Part shown: positions 10,461 through 18,145 of the stretch, in pieces | How positions within the stretch are numbered: position 1 is the stretch's first letter | Layout of the letters: each line of letters begins with the position of its first letter | Assembly (NCBI RefSeq): GCF_014229965.1 | Contig: NZ_JABGBW010000001.1 | Coordinates: 471,811 to 535,810 of the forward strand | From: Peptostreptococcus canis | GTDB taxonomy: Bacteria; Bacillota; Clostridia; Peptostreptococcales; Peptostreptococcaceae | Reading direction: 5' to 3' | DNA: 64,000 bases | Translations under genes and position numbers: made by a program | The notes under the pieces: generated by a model | The model's input: only the letters and a program-made list of their open reading frames with translations | What the model was told of the DNA's origin: nothing | The model's database searches: none

Positions 10461-10486
10461 AGCAGCCCTATAATGAGCTGCTTTTT
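10461..10486. terminator. Bidirectional terminator between recombinase and HxlR gene
   Basis: AGCAGC (10461-10466) pairs with GCTGCT (10477-10482), followed by a T-run. It lies between two convergent genes and can serve both. Confidence 0.65.
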
Positions 10487-10498
10487 GCATTTCAAAGC

Positions 10499-10825
10499 TT
10501 ATTTCAAATTTGCTTCTCCCCATTGTCGAATGACTTCGAGTACCGGCATAAAACTCTTTCCGAGATCGGTCAAGGTATATTCCACACGAGGAGGGAGTTC
10601 TTTAAAATCGTGTCTGTGGAGAAAGCCATCACTTTCTAATTCCCTGAGTTGTTTTGTTAGAGAGGACTCTGTAATTTCTCCGACATGGCGACGCAATTCT
10701 CCAAAGCGATGAATATTTTGCATACCGATATAATACAGAATTTCGATTTTCCATTTTCCGCCGAGTATCTTTTGGACAGTTGAAACCGTAACACAACGCT
10801 GAATGGATTGTTCGTTTTTTCTCAT
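10499..10825 (-). CDS. HxlR-family transcription regulator
   Basis: The 108-residue winged-helix regulator is of the HxlR/YodB type. It has a conserved early cysteine (QRC, residue 11), the LGGKWKIEILYYI helix, and the wing RVEYTLTDLGKSF. Proteins of this family sense electrophiles or oxidants through that cysteine. AGGAGGATC precedes its ATG. It is divergent from the two radical SAM genes, which it most likely controls from the shared 150-bp gap. Confidence 0.88.
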   Translation of the reverse strand: MRKNEQSIQRCVTVSTVQKILGGKWKIEILYYIGMQNIHRFGELRRHVGEITESSLTKQLRELESDGFLHRHDFKELPPRVEYTLTDLGKSFMPVLEVIRQWGEANLK

Positions 10826-10905
10826 CTCTGATCCTCCTTATATTCTATTATACAAGGACAACACTAAAAAATCAATGTACATCACAAAAATAAGCACTAC
10901 AAAAA

Positions 10906-10935
10906 AGTACAGTATTTTAATAATTATTGTACAAT
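10906..10935. promoter_or_regulatory. Putative HxlR operator and promoter of the radical SAM genes
   Basis: An imperfect dyad has half-sites AGTACA (10906-10911) and TGTACA (10928-10933). It overlaps a TACAAT -10-like sequence at 10930-10935, about 40 bases before the radical SAM start. TAC/GTA-type half-sites are usual for YodB/HxlR regulators. The -35 box is weak. Confidence 0.35.
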
Positions 10936-10974
10936 GATAAAATTAGTACAACGAATAGAAAGGGAGGGTTGAAT

Positions 10975-11850
10975 ATGCATTTTACAGGAACGATTTGGCG
11001 ACCGCCGTTTGAGTCTGCTTCGGCATTATTGCAGATTACATCAGGGTGTACACATAATAAGTGCAAGTTTTGTAGTTTATATGATGTCCCCTTTCGTATG
11101 TCGCCCATAGAGGAAATTGAAAGCGATTTGAAAGAACTAAGAGTATTTCATCATTTTGCAAAAAGAGTATTTATGACAGGAGCAAATCCTATGGTTTTAA
11201 GTTTTGAGAAATTAAAAATGCTCCTAATGAAAATTAAAAGCTATTTACCTCATGTAAAAACAATCGGGGGATTTGCGAGGATAACGGATATTAAAACAAA
11301 GTCTTTGGAAGAACTGAGAGAGCTTCATCAGTTGGGACTGGACGGTATTAGCATAGGAACAGAAACCGGCTATGATGAAGTCTTGCGATATATGAGAAAG
11401 GGAAATACAGCAAGAGATACCATAGAGCAATGTCAGAAATTAGAGCAGGCGGAAATCAGCTATAACATTGTATATATGAATGGCTTAGCAGGAGCGGGTA
11501 AAGGAGAAATTAATGCATTGGAAAGTGCAAAAGTGTATAACCAGCTTAGACCGAACAGTATTAACATTGTGGCACTCACTATTTTTCCGGAGTCGGATTT
11601 GTATCAGGAAATCAAGAACGGTACTTATGAACCTTCGAGTGAACTGGAGAAACTCCATGAATTATATACTTTTATTGAGCATTTGACGACTTCAAGCATC
11701 ATCTACGCAAATACCATATCGAATTTAGCACCTTTTGTGGGAGAACTTCCAAAAGATCGGGAAAAGATACTGAATATGCTTCAAAAAACGATGGAACACA
11801 CAGATGAAGGACTTTTAGAACACTATCGAAACAGTATTCGACATCTTTAA
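10975..11850 (+). CDS. Radical SAM protein, first of a tandem pair
   Basis: The 291-residue radical SAM enzyme has the cluster motif CTHNKCKFC near residues 25-33, and a GTETG strand (ISIGTETGYDE near 125) typical of the Elp3/MiaB-like fold. Substrate unknown. ATG 10975 has GGGAGGG upstream. The next gene encodes a clear paralogue (both start MHFTG.(I/T)WRPP and share FRMSP, TGANP and LAG.G motifs), so the pair arose by tandem duplication. Both lie behind a divergent HxlR regulator, suggesting stress-inducible cargo of the IME. No recognition partner is encoded nearby. Confidence 0.85.
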   Translation: MHFTGTIWRPPFESASALLQITSGCTHNKCKFCSLYDVPFRMSPIEEIESDLKELRVFHHFAKRVFMTGANPMVLSFEKLKMLLMKIKSYLPHVKTIGGFARITDIKTKSLEELRELHQLGLDGISIGTETGYDEVLRYMRKGNTARDTIEQCQKLEQAEISYNIVYMNGLAGAGKGEINALESAKVYNQLRPNSINIVALTIFPESDLYQEIKNGTYEPSSELEKLHELYTFIEHLTTSSIIYANTISNLAPFVGELPKDREKILNMLQKTMEHTDEGLLEHYRNSIRHL

Positions 11851-11869
11851 GAGGGAAAGGGGGAAAATT

Positions 11870-12751
11870 ATGCATTTTACAGGAAGAACATGGCGACCTC
11901 CCTATGAAGCCAGTTCTTTTATTATTCAAGCAACCAGTGGTTGTACTTATAACAAGTGCAGATTTTGCAGTTTATATAAACACGAATGTTTTCGTATGTC
12001 GCCACTCAATGAGTGGGAGGAAGATCTTGAAGAATTAAAGTTCTATCAACCAAATGCAAGACGGATTTTTTGGACAGGAGCAAATCCCTTTGCGATGAGT
12101 TATGAAAACTTAAAAATCAGAGCTTTGATTGTCAGAGATTATCTCATTAAATGTCAGACAATGGCGATGTTTGCAAGTATTCGAGATATAAAGAACAAAA
12201 AAGTATGGCAATTAAGAAAATTAAAAGCAATGGGAATCAATGGATTGAGTATCGGTACAGAGTCCGGTGATGAAAAGACACTGTTACTTGCCAATAAAGG
12301 ATATACGCCAAAGGATATTATTGAACAGTGTAGGAAACTGGACGAAGCAAATATCGAATATTATTTTGTCTATATGACAGGACTTGCGGGGCAAGGAAAT
12401 GGACAGAGAAATGCAATCAACAGTGCAAAATTGTTTAGCAAGTTAAATCCCAGATTTATATCGGTGGACTCTTTAACTTTATTTGAAGATACGGAGCTTT
12501 ACCAAATGAGTCAGCGTGGAGAATTTATACCGGCGGGAGAAAAAGAAAGGCTTGAAGAACTACAAACATTTCTCAAACATCTTCAAATTCGAGTCCACGT
12601 CTTTGCAAATACCATTTCCAATTTCTATCCGATTACTGCATATTTACCAAAGGAAAGAGAAAACGCAATCGGTGAATTGCAATATATTTTAGAAACAGTA
12701 TCCGAAGAAGAAATGAGGGAATATCGGAAAAATCTAAAGAGTTTGGGATAA
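11870..12751 (+). CDS. Radical SAM protein, second of a tandem pair
   Basis: The 293-residue paralogue of the preceding protein has its cluster cysteines in CTYNKCRFC near residue 25 and the matching LSIGTESGDEK strand. It follows by 20 bases, with GGGAAAGGGGG before its ATG, so it is cotranscribed. Both copies keep all three cluster cysteines and the same length, so both look functional. They may form a heterodimer or act on different substrates; the sequence does not say which. Confidence 0.85.
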   Translation: MHFTGRTWRPPYEASSFIIQATSGCTYNKCRFCSLYKHECFRMSPLNEWEEDLEELKFYQPNARRIFWTGANPFAMSYENLKIRALIVRDYLIKCQTMAMFASIRDIKNKKVWQLRKLKAMGINGLSIGTESGDEKTLLLANKGYTPKDIIEQCRKLDEANIEYYFVYMTGLAGQGNGQRNAINSAKLFSKLNPRFISVDSLTLFEDTELYQMSQRGEFIPAGEKERLEELQTFLKHLQIRVHVFANTISNFYPITAYLPKERENAIGELQYILETVSEEEMREYRKNLKSLG

Positions 12752-12878
12752 TAAGGATGAGAAAAATGGGAGGATACAAAAAAGAAGCAATAATAAGAAA
12801 ATGTCAAAAAAATTGGAGATAGAAATCATCATTTTATTTTATATGATGAACTCCTAATAATATTGTTTTTTAATATAA

Positions 12879-12918
12879 GAGGACTTTTTATGCCAAAGTG
12901 TAGAAGTCCTCCTTTTTT
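12879..12918 (+). promoter_or_regulatory. Conserved hairpin leader of the IME sigma-like gene
   Basis: GAGGACTT (12879-12886) pairs with AAGTCCTC (12904-12911), followed by six Ts (12913-12918), the form of an intrinsic terminator, about 45 bases upstream of the gene. An almost identical 40-nt copy lies before the homologous gene of the ICE at 56270. This suggests transcription attenuation of both genes. Confidence 0.6.
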
Positions 12919-12964
12919 ATGCTCAAAAACCAAAATCAGAGAGCAGAAAAAGGAGGATTACACA

Positions 12965-13381
12965 ATGGATAAAAAAGAATATTTCCTTTATGTCAAAGGA
13001 AAAGCGGTTAAGGTAAATGAGGAAATATACAGAGCTTACTGGAGAATAACGGAACACGAAAAGTATCTCCAAAGAAAAGATTGGAAGTATAATGTACTTC
13101 CCTTTTCTGTATTTGACTATGACGGTCATTTTATAGATAACATCGTAGATGAAAGCATTGATATTGAAAAAATTGTAGAAGTAAAAATGCAAATCGAAGA
13201 ACTGAATAAGGCATTAAATTCCCTTACAGAAGAAGAAAGGGACATCATTACTGCCATATTTTTCAGAGAGGAGAGCTTACGCTCTATCGGAGAAAGAAAA
13301 AACAGAAGCTATCAGGCAATCGGGAAAAGGAGGGATAAGATTTTAGAGAAATTAAGAAAACTCTTAGAGGGTAAAATCTAA
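12965..13381 (+). CDS. Sigma-70-like DNA-binding protein of the IME
   Basis: The 138-residue protein has a C-terminal region 4-like helix-turn-helix (LTEEERDIITAIFFREESLR, then a recognition helix near residue 112, with AIGKRRDKILEKLRKL at the end). The N-terminal half (KEYFLYVKGKAVKVNEEIYR) is the family's conserved YxY/VxV segment. It is homologous over its whole length to the ICE protein at 56353-56766. The ATG follows AAAGGAGG. The upstream frame stays open through the hairpin leader, so a longer form starting with MPKCRSPPF cannot be excluded. It is a likely activator of IME genes. Confidence 0.75.
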   Translation: MDKKEYFLYVKGKAVKVNEEIYRAYWRITEHEKYLQRKDWKYNVLPFSVFDYDGHFIDNIVDESIDIEKIVEVKMQIEELNKALNSLTEEERDIITAIFFREESLRSIGERKNRSYQAIGKRRDKILEKLRKLLEGKI

Positions 13382-13389
13382 TAAATCGG

Positions 13390-13423
13390 AAAGGTTAAGT
13401 GCGAAATGTGCTTAACCTTTTCT
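13390..13423 (+). terminator. Terminator after the IME sigma-like gene
   Basis: AAAGGTTAAG (13390-13399) pairs perfectly with CTTAACCTTT (13411-13420), followed by a T-rich tail. Confidence 0.75.
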
Positions 13424-13443
13424 CATAAAAATGAAAGCGAGGA

Positions 13444-13719
13444 ATGGATATGAAAGACAATAGGACAGAACTACAAAAAGTAAAATCGGAAATTGAACTC
13501 AAAGAAAATGAACTTGAAAAGTACGAAAAAAAGTTGGTGCAGTTAAAAAATCAGGAAAAGAAAATCAGAAAGAGGGCGAGCCTTGAAGAACGAAAAAAAC
13601 GAAACCATAGATTGATAGAACGAGGGGCAATCTTAGAAAGTTTTATTGAGGGAGCAAGTGAAAAAAGTAATCAAGAAATAAAGGCTATTTTACAAAGAAC
13701 ATTTCAAAAAGCTGACTGA
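13444..13719 (+). CDS. DUF3847-like small coiled-coil protein
   Basis: The 91-residue protein is a continuous charged coiled coil (residues 8-60: ELQKVKSEIELKENELEKYE) followed by RKKRNHRLIERGAILESFI. Small proteins of this DUF3847 type regularly precede MobA/MobL relaxases on Firmicute IMEs and probably belong to the relaxosome. ATG 13444 or 13450 are both possible. It lies just left of the putative oriT region. Confidence 0.65.
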   Translation: MDMKDNRTELQKVKSEIELKENELEKYEKKLVQLKNQEKKIRKRASLEERKKRNHRLIERGAILESFIEGASEKSNQEIKAILQRTFQKAD

Positions 13720-13749
13720 ACTGATCGTTCTGTTAGGTAGAAAAAATAT

Positions 13750-14048
13750 GGAAATGAAAAGAGGTAACATAATCGCAATTCCCTTAGATTTTCTAAGGGC
13801 GCAATTATACACCCTAAAGGGTGTCCTTGCGTCCTGCGGAGCATTTACCCTTGCAGGGAGCAATCGAGAAGTAGCGAAGATGATCGCATATCCCCCATTC
13901 CCTTTTTTATCGTCAAGGGTAAAGTGCATTCGCTATCGCTCACCCTTGACCCTAAAAATTTGAAACGGATACCATTCGGCAAGCCGACATACTGAAACAA
14001 CAAAAACAGTTGCAGTATAGTCGGCTTTTTCTATTGTACCGTTTCAAA
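13750..14048. other. Putative oriT region of the IME relaxase (gene-free)
   Basis: This gene-free stretch holds a series of inverted repeats. ACACCCTAAAGGGTGT is a perfect dyad near 13810-13825. TCAAGGGT (near 13913) pairs with ACCCTTGA (near 13942). AAGCCGACATACTG (13981-13994) pairs with CAGTATAGTCGGCTT (14013-14027), nested inside TTTGAAACGGATAC (13959-13972) with GTACCGTTTCAAA (14036-14048). Position directly before the relaxase gene and the dense dyads suggest a transfer origin; the nick site cannot be assigned. The inner hairpin plus T-run could also terminate transcription. Confidence 0.45.
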
Positions 14049-14157
14049 ACGGTCATTGACTTTACGGACTATCCGAGAAGAAAACCGCTAAGACCGACAC
14101 CTGAAACAACAAAAGAAAAGAACAAAGACAATCTAAAAGCGAAAGGAGTTGATAAGA

Positions 14158-15795
14158 GTGGCAGACAGTTTTCACTTTAATATTTCCATCATCTCAAGAG
14201 GAAAAGGAAAAAGTGCTGTGGCAAGTGCTGCCTATATTTCTTGTGAGAAACTGACGAATGAATGGGACGGAGTAACCCACGATTATTACAACAAAAAAGG
14301 GTTGGAGTATAAAGAAATTTTCTTGCCGGAAAATGCACCGAAAGAATTTTTAGACCGCTCCACCTTGTGGAACAGTGTGGAGTTAAATGAAAAAGCCATC
14401 AATGCACAACTTGCAAGAAACTTCATTATTGCCTTACCCAAAGAGTTAAGTTTGGAAGAAAACAAAGACCTCATCAGAGAGTTTATACGGGAGAATTTTG
14501 TATCCAAAGGAATGATTGCAGACCTTGCCATTCATCAAGGAAATGACGAGGGAAACGGAAATATTCACGCACATATAATGACCACTGTTCGCCCCTTAAA
14601 TCAAGATGGCACTTGGGGAGCAAAGAGCAAAAAAGAATATCTTCTTGATGAACAGGGGAACAAGATTTTAGGTAAAAACGGAAAACCTAAAACAAGGAAA
14701 ATCGACCTCACTGATTGGAACAACAAAGAAAATGCGGAGAAATGGAGAGAACATTTTGCCACGCTTTGCAATCAGTATTTAGAAAAAGCCGGAGAAGAAA
14801 AACGAGTGGATCATCGCTCCTACAAAAGACAAGGGAAAGAAGAAATCCCGACCATTCATTTAGGAGCAAGTGCCAATGCCTTAGAGCGAAAAGGAGTGGA
14901 AACCGAGAAAGGAAATATCAACCGAGAAATCAAAAAGCATAACTTTATTGTGAGAGCAGTCCGAGAAAGAATAGCTGAACTCACCTCTTGGTTGAATGAT
15001 TTTACCAAAGTCTTATTTGACAAATATGAGCAGTACAAACAGGAGAAGAAAGAAGAGTATGAGAACAAAGCGGAACTCTTTAATCTCTATGAGTACATCA
15101 GTATTTATTATGATTTACAGGGAGAAAAAGCGAGAAAATTAAAGCCCTATGCAAGCAACAAAAAGATCAGTGCAGACCTCAACCGATTTTCCAAAGCAAA
15201 GATATATCTATCCGATAACAGATTGCAGACCATTGCAGATTTGCAAGGGAAAATCACTGAACTACAAGGCAAGAATAAGAACATCTATCAGGACATCAAA
15301 GCCAAAACCCAAAGAATAGAAACATTTCATCAGTGCCTTGTCTATGCAGACATCATTAAAGCAAACAGAAAGGTTTATGAGGAGTGGAAAGGCAAAACCT
15401 TTTTATTCAAAGACAGCTTCTACAACGCCCATCAAGAAGAAATCGACAAATACCAAAGAGCAAAAGGACGGATTGAAAAATTAAGCGGAAAAAGTGCCTT
15501 AAAGCCAAAGAGTTGGAAGAAAGAGATCGAAAGTCTTGAAAGTGAAATATCGAAACTCAACAGACAATCTCAATCTATCAAAGAGGAGTACGAGCAAATC
15601 AACCATATCAAATATGCCGTCAAAACGGTCAATGAGGATTATGGAATTGACCTATCCATTGAGATTGATAAGGCAATCAAGAGAGGAGAAAAACCAAGTG
15701 TCATTGCACAGATTAAGAAATACCAAGAGCAACAAGAAGCCTACGAAAAACGAAAGGAGAGGACAAAGGACTATCACAGGAATGAGGAAAGATGA
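14158..15795 (+). CDS. MobA/MobL (MOBQ) family relaxase of the IME
   Basis: The 545-residue nicking relaxase would cut the IME transfer origin and pilot the strand. The relaxase domain covers residues 1-215: FHFNISIISRGKGKSAVASA with the AAYIS tyrosine (motif I), LARNFIIALPKEL, and the metal-binding three-His motif GNIHAHIMTTVRPL near residue 137. The C-terminal half is long coiled coil. The end carries KPSVIAQIKKYQ, a motif shared with ICE proteins, then a basic tail. GTG 14158 sits nine bases after AAAGGAG; TTG 14149 is too close. It must use a coupling protein and channel supplied by a conjugative element. Confidence 0.92.
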   Translation: MADSFHFNISIISRGKGKSAVASAAYISCEKLTNEWDGVTHDYYNKKGLEYKEIFLPENAPKEFLDRSTLWNSVELNEKAINAQLARNFIIALPKELSLEENKDLIREFIRENFVSKGMIADLAIHQGNDEGNGNIHAHIMTTVRPLNQDGTWGAKSKKEYLLDEQGNKILGKNGKPKTRKIDLTDWNNKENAEKWREHFATLCNQYLEKAGEEKRVDHRSYKRQGKEEIPTIHLGASANALERKGVETEKGNINREIKKHNFIVRAVRERIAELTSWLNDFTKVLFDKYEQYKQEKKEEYENKAELFNLYEYISIYYDLQGEKARKLKPYASNKKISADLNRFSKAKIYLSDNRLQTIADLQGKITELQGKNKNIYQDIKAKTQRIETFHQCLVYADIIKANRKVYEEWKGKTFLFKDSFYNAHQEEIDKYQRAKGRIEKLSGKSALKPKSWKKEIESLESEISKLNRQSQSIKEEYEQINHIKYAVKTVNEDYGIDLSIEIDKAIKRGEKPSVIAQIKKYQEQQEAYEKRKERTKDYHRNEER

Positions 15796-15823
15796 AGTCC
15801 TGAAATGGGATACCATTTAAGGG

Positions 15824-15973
15824 GTGAACAAATCGTTCACTCCTATAAGCTGACGCACTGTTTCAGTGCATAAGTTTTGCATACCCGGTTTTAGGGACTT
15901 GCACAAAAACGAAGGGTGTCGTAAATCACGACTTCCTTAAAGACTATGAGGGGAGTAATGATTTGTTACTCCC
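15824..15973. repeat. Cluster of four short hairpins before the IME initiator gene
   Basis: Perfect dyads occur at 15824-15840 (GTGAAC/GTTCAC), 15855-15869 (GCACTG/CAGTGC), 15918-15932 (GTCGT/ACGAC) and 15951-15973 (GGGAGTAA/TTACTCCC), all gene-free. None ends in a T-run, so they are not terminators. Next to a replication initiator gene they may be its binding sites or a replication origin. Confidence 0.4.
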
Positions 15974-16002
15974 TTCTGCGTAAGAAAAGAAAGGAGAGAA
16001 AA

Positions 16003-16731
16003 ATGGCAGAAAGACGAATGTTTTCCAAGTCCGTTATCTGGTGCGATATGTTTTTAGAAATGCCTTTATCCTCACAGGCACTGTATATGCACCTGAATAT
16101 GAGTGCCGATGATGACGGATTTGTAGGCAATCCCAAAACAATCTTGAGGATGATAGGAGCAAGTGAAGATGATTTTAAGATATTAGTTACCAAAGGTTTT
16201 GTGATTGTTTTTGAGAGCGGAATTATTGTGATTACCCATTGGAAACGAAACAACTACATTCAGAAAGATAGGTACAAGGGGACAATCTATAAAGACGAAA
16301 AAAGCTATCTAAACATCAGTAACAACAATTTTTATGAGAAAACGGAGCGTATCTGTATCCAAAATGTATCCGATTTGGATACACAGGATAGGATAGGTAA
16401 GGATAGGTTAGATAAGGGTAGTATAGATAAGGGGAGAGGAGGAGAAGAAGAAAGTCCCCCACCCCCAAATTCAAAAATCTACGGGGAATTTCAAAATGTC
16501 AATCTAAGCGATGAAGAATATCAAAGACTAAAGGAAAAGTTAAAAAGCCACGCACATACTATGATTGAAAAGCTATCAAGGTATATGCAAAGCAGTGGAA
16601 AAACCTATCAAGACCATTATGCAACCTTGCTTCATTGGTATGAGAAAGATGAGGAAGAATTGCGAAAGAAAACAAATGATAGAAGCAAAGCTCCGACGAT
16701 TGAAGAATATATGATAGGAGATCATCTTTAA
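16003..16731 (+). CDS. Replication initiator / replisome organizer-like protein of the IME
   Basis: The 242-residue protein has an N-terminal winged-helix domain (MFSKSVIWCDMFLEMPLSSQ, then LYMHLNMSADDDGFVGNPKT), as in phage replisome organizers. A low-complexity Asp/Gly/Pro linker (about 135-165) follows. The C-terminal domain (TMIEKLSRYMQSSGKTYQDH, then APTIEEYMIGDHL) matches the end of the ICE initiator at 5193-5972. No helicase loader is present in the IME, so it may borrow the ICE DnaC-like protein. ATG 16003 has AAGGAGAG upstream. Confidence 0.75.
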   Translation: MAERRMFSKSVIWCDMFLEMPLSSQALYMHLNMSADDDGFVGNPKTILRMIGASEDDFKILVTKGFVIVFESGIIVITHWKRNNYIQKDRYKGTIYKDEKSYLNISNNNFYEKTERICIQNVSDLDTQDRIGKDRLDKGSIDKGRGGEEESPPPPNSKIYGEFQNVNLSDEEYQRLKEKLKSHAHTMIEKLSRYMQSSGKTYQDHYATLLHWYEKDEEELRKKTNDRSKAPTIEEYMIGDHL

Positions 16732-16749
16732 GATATGCTTAAAAGACGG

Positions 16750-16839
16750 TGCAAGCACTCTATTTTGTTTCTAAATGCAAAATAGGTACAAAGATAAGTC
16801 GAGAGAGAAAAAGAGCCTTAAAACGCTTGCCACCGTTTT
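16750..16839. repeat. Inverted repeat after the IME initiator gene
   Basis: An ACGGTGCAAGC-like arm near 16745-16755 is the inverse complement of GCTTGCCACCGTTTT at 16825-16839 with one base difference. No gene lies in 16732-16956 apart from this repeat and the promoter at 16902. Role unknown. Confidence 0.35.
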
Positions 16840-16901
16840 ATAGTGGGTTTACTAAAAATATTCTTTTATGGTATTTGGAAATGGAAAGGCTTGGGAATTA
16901 A

Positions 16902-16910
16902 TGGTATAAT
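16902..16910 (+). promoter_or_regulatory. Extended -10 promoter of the acetyltransferase gene
   Basis: TGGTATAAT at 16902-16910 is a perfect extended -10 box (TGN-TATAAT), 46 bases before the TTG start. No good -35 is visible, which is acceptable with an extended -10. Confidence 0.55.
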
Positions 16911-16956
16911 AAAATTTAAGAGAAATAAAACATCATTGATTTGAGAGGTATTCACA

Positions 16957-17403
16957 TTGATAGAAATAAGAGAAGTTGTAGAAAATAAGAAGCAGTTTTT
17001 ATCGCTTTTATTATTGGCAGATGAACAAGAAGATATGATTGACAGGTATATAGCAGATGGCACAATGTATGTTTTAGACGATAATGGAGTAAAGGGCGAG
17101 TGTGTTGTCCTAAATGTGGGGAATAATACTCTTGAAATCAAAAATATCGCCATTCATCCGGATTATCAAAGAAAAGGATACGGACAGGCTTTCATTGATT
17201 TTATTATAGAGAAATACAAAGGGGAATATTCCGTATTGCAAGTAGGAACAGGAGAAAGTCAGACTACCATCCCTTTTTATGAAAAATGTGGCTTTATTCG
17301 TTCTCATATCATCAAGAATTTTTTTATAGATAATTATGAACATCCGATTTACGAAGAAGGTGTCCAATTAGTAGATATGATTTATCTAAAAATGGATTTA
17401 TAA
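16957..17403 (+). CDS. GNAT-family N-acetyltransferase
   Basis: The 148-residue acetyltransferase has the acetyl-CoA binding segment IKNIAIHPDYQRKGYGQAFI (residues 63-82) and a late GFI strand (FYEKCGFIRSH near 109). Substrate unknown. Start is TTG 16957 after GAGAGG; there is no nearby ATG. It has its own promoter and is followed by the NTF2-like gene, with a terminator after both, forming a small cargo unit of the IME. Confidence 0.85.
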   Translation: MIEIREVVENKKQFLSLLLLADEQEDMIDRYIADGTMYVLDDNGVKGECVVLNVGNNTLEIKNIAIHPDYQRKGYGQAFIDFIIEKYKGEYSVLQVGTGESQTTIPFYEKCGFIRSHIIKNFFIDNYEHPIYEEGVQLVDMIYLKMDL

Positions 17404-17429
17404 GTCTGATCATTAGGAGCGTGATAAAT

Positions 17430-17849
17430 ATGAAAAACCGAGAGAAGATCATTAGCTTATGGTTTGATATGTGGCTCAAACAACAAGATTTAGGAATAGA
17501 CGATATATTTGCGGAAGATGTTGTTTATACTGAAAGTTGGTGTCCTAAATATGAAAATCGAGCAACTGTAAAGCATTGGTTTAATGAGTGGAATACAAGA
17601 GGAAAAGTGCTTGCGTGGGATATAAAGCAGTTTTTCCATAGTGAACATCAAACAGTTGTTGAATGGTACTTCAAAAATAAGATGAATGATGGAAGAATAG
17701 AAGAATTTGATGGTATATCATTGGTTGAGTGGACAAAAGAGAATAAAATCAAGAAACTAAAAGAATTTGGTTGCAACATCAATCATTATAATCCTTATGA
17801 AAATAGCGAGAAACCTCAATTTAGAGATGATGGAGCTTCTTGGTTTTAG
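17430..17849 (+). CDS. NTF2/SnoaL-like small protein
   Basis: The 139-residue protein has the NTF2-like pattern IISLWFDMWLKQQDLGIDDI, then VYTESWCPKYENRATVKHWF and a C-terminal LVEW strand. Such alpha+beta cone proteins are ligand-binding or enzymatic; this one cannot be assigned a substrate. GGAG at 17415-17419 favours ATG 17430 over GTG 17421. It is cotranscribed with the acetyltransferase. Confidence 0.7.
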   Translation: MKNREKIISLWFDMWLKQQDLGIDDIFAEDVVYTESWCPKYENRATVKHWFNEWNTRGKVLAWDIKQFFHSEHQTVVEWYFKNKMNDGRIEEFDGISLVEWTKENKIKKLKEFGCNINHYNPYENSEKPQFRDDGASWF

Positions 17850-17873
17850 AACTAATTTCAAAATATTGGTAAG

Positions 17874-17909
17874 AGCGATTAGAAAATAAAAAATCTAATC
17901 GCTTTTTTT
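17874..17909 (+). terminator. Terminator after the NTF2-like gene
   Basis: AGCGATTAGA (17874-17883) pairs perfectly with TCTAATCGCT (17894-17903), followed by seven Ts. Confidence 0.85.
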
Positions 17910-17933
17910 ATTTCAACGAGGAAAGGATAATTT

Positions 17934-18119
17934 ATGGAAGAACTGAAAAACACAGATAAAAAAGGCATTAGCACAAAGAGAAAGATTGGAAAGACCACCT
18001 ATGAGGTTGTTGTCCATTTCAATGAAAATGCAACTGAAACAATGCAAGATAAGCTGACAAGAATAATGCTGAGGGAGCTTAGGAGAAAATCGGACGAAAA
18101 AAAAGATGATTTTGATTAA
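17934..18119 (+). CDS. tnpW: TnpW-like transposon-encoded protein
   Basis: The 61-residue protein has the TnpW core RKIGKTTYEVVVHFNENATE and TMQDKLTRIMLREL. TnpW is a known small protein at the right end of Tn4451-type elements; its role is not established. The gene has AGGAAAGG before the ATG and ends 26 bases before the IME border at 18145, so it marks the right end. Confidence 0.8.
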   Translation: MEELKNTDKKGISTKRKIGKTTYEVVVHFNENATETMQDKLTRIMLRELRRKSDEKKDDFD

Positions 18120-18145
18120 AAAGTCCTTGACAAGTAGCAACAGGA

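Larger units (their letters stand above)
8284..18145 (+). mobile_element. Tn4451/TnpX-type integrative mobilizable element nested in virD4
   Basis: The 9.86-kb insertion sits between the two halves of virD4 with the dinucleotide GA at both borders (8284-8285 and 18144-18145). GA target duplication is the known behaviour of TnpX-type large serine recombinases. The recombinase gene lies at the left end and a TnpW homologue at the right end, as expected for this group. It also carries a MobA/MobL relaxase and a replication initiator. Its G+C looks slightly higher than that of the flanking chromosome. Confidence 0.9.

Noticed and set aside
8286..18145. Long terminal inverted repeats at the IME ends
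   Set aside because: I compared the first and last tens of bases and saw no convincing inverted match beyond the GA dinucleotides.
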